From the NCBI GenBank assembly GCA_030616835.1, contig JAUWWP010000202.1, positions 1-5,556 of the forward strand: DNA of 5,556 nt, given 5' to 3'. Below are positions 5,284-5,556 of the stretch, one piece after another. The notes beneath the pieces are model-generated. The model saw nothing but the letters and a program-made list of their open reading frames with translations, was not told the DNA's origin and did not search any database. The position numbers were made by a program, and so were the translations under genes. Position 1 is the first letter of the stretch, and each line of letters opens with the position of its first letter. The DNA comes from Deltaproteobacteria bacterium. Lineage in GTDB: Bacteria; Desulfobacterota; G020345765.

Positions 5284-5311
5284 GTAGGGGCTGACCTCTG
5301 TGTCAGCCCTA
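5284..5311 (+). repeat. GTAGGG hairpin repeat 2
   Basis: GTA is followed by a perfect 8-bp stem, GGGCTGAC (5288-5295) with GTCAGCCC (5302-5309), around CTCTGT. The GTAGGG..CCCTA frame is shared with the neighbouring units, but the inner stem has a different sequence that still pairs perfectly. Confidence 0.7.
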
Positions 5312-5323
5312 TCTTGGGAAATA

Positions 5324-5408
5324 AACCCAGATTCAGCCTTCTTAGCCACTTCGGCGAAGTAGGCTTATGCGTAAACATCCGAATTACCTGTCCTGAGCCT
5401 GTCGAAGG
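5324..5408 (+). repeat. Dispersed intergenic repeat, copy 2 (with 33-bp hairpin insertion)
   Basis: The blocks AACCCAGATT (5324-5333) and ATGCGTAAAC... (5367-5408) match the contiguous repeat after thiD. Between them, 5334-5366 forms an imperfect hairpin, AGCCTTCTTAGCC with GGCGAAGTAGGCT. The copy ends in TCCTGAGCCTGTCGAAGG; the thiD-side copy has the mutated version TCCTAAGCCTGTGGAAGG. The frame that crosses this region only reads the repeats. Confidence 0.7.
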
Positions 5409-5433
5409 ATTGGAGCAAAATAAGAAAAGCTAG

Positions 5434-5457
5434 GTAGGGGTTCGATTTATCGAACCC
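5434..5457 (+). repeat. GTAGGG hairpin repeat 3
   Basis: GTAG leads into a perfect 9-bp inverted repeat, GGGTTCGAT (5438-5446) and ATCGAACCC (5449-5457), with a TT centre. It is nearly identical to the unit at 5517-5540 and lies five bases from the oppositely oriented unit at 5462. Confidence 0.72.
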
Positions 5458-5461
5458 TCTT

Positions 5462-5487
5462 TAGGGTCGGATGAATCCGACCCCTAC
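5462..5487 (-). repeat. GTAGGG hairpin repeat 4, reverse orientation
   Basis: On the - strand this starts GTAGGGGTCGGA. The stem GGGTCGGA (5464-5471) pairs perfectly with TCCGACCC (5476-5483) around TGAA. It belongs to the same family as its neighbours, with yet another inner stem sequence. Confidence 0.7.
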
Positions 5488-5516
5488 GAAGATTTATCCA
5501 TCAATAATGCGTAATT

Positions 5517-5540
5517 GTAGGGATTCGATTTATCGAACCC
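5517..5540 (+). repeat. GTAGGG hairpin repeat 5
   Basis: This differs from repeat 3 at one position in its first 24 bases (A5523 in place of G). That change creates one A/C mismatch with C5538 in an otherwise perfect stem of TTCGAT and ATCGAA with GG/CC closing pairs. The rest of the window to 5556 shows nothing further. Confidence 0.7.
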
Positions 5541-5556
5541 GATCCGCTGAAAATCA

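Noticed and set aside
5212..5433. A 73-codon + strand frame after recN
   Set aside because: It reads through the CAAAATG array, two GTAGGG hairpins and the dispersed repeat, with no ribosome site.
5249..5540. tRNA or small structured RNA genes in the 3' gene-free region
   Set aside because: All hairpins belong to one short repeat family; no cloverleaf, T-loop or CCA end could be found.

Overview
The window is an ordinary chromosomal stretch from a bacterium whose intergenic DNA is unusually full of small repeats. Three conserved housekeeping genes lie on the + strand: thiD (HMP/HMP-P kinase), nadK (NAD kinase) and recN (SMC-like DNA repair ATPase). A two-gene PIN-domain toxin-antitoxin-like module lies on the - strand. 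No sequence here fixes the phylum. The moderate GC of the core genes, conventional Shine-Dalgarno sites and dense dispersed hairpins suggest an uncultured, probably environmental bacterium. That is an impression, not a classification.

Layout. Positions 1-351 hold no convincing gene: an intrinsic terminator (36-74) closes whatever lies upstream, then come a good promoter (117-146) and a leader with a ribosome site and ATG that opens only a 15-codon frame. Positions 352-985 carry the - strand module, a VapC-like PIN protein followed by an overlapping 52-residue protein. This block is visibly more AT-rich than the core genes. Positions 986-1267 hold a palindromic repeat, a short hairpin and a second copy of the leader seen at 194-227, now directly in front of thiD (1268-2047). 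Positions 2048-2315 hold a dispersed repeat, a second copy of the palindromic repeat in inverted orientation, and a promoter for nadK (2316-3170). Positions 3171-3475 hold a composite palindromic element made of phased heptads around a third hairpin, then a small palindrome in front of recN (3476-5191). Positions 5192-5556 are gene-free and hold at least six repeat units.

Functionally, thiD serves thiamine synthesis and nadK makes NADP from NAD; recN serves double-strand break repair. nadK and recN are neighbours in many bacteria. Here repeat-filled spacers of about 220-305 bp separate all three genes, so a tight operon is unlikely.

The most interesting observations concern architecture. A 34-bp direct repeat brackets the toxin-antitoxin block, as if the block had been inserted between a promoter/leader and thiD. 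An identical 35-bp palindromic core flanks thiD in inverted orientation. A composite element has two inverted arms that share the same 7-7-7-11-7-7 spacing of CAAA. Two copies of a dispersed repeat differ by a 33-bp hairpin insertion.
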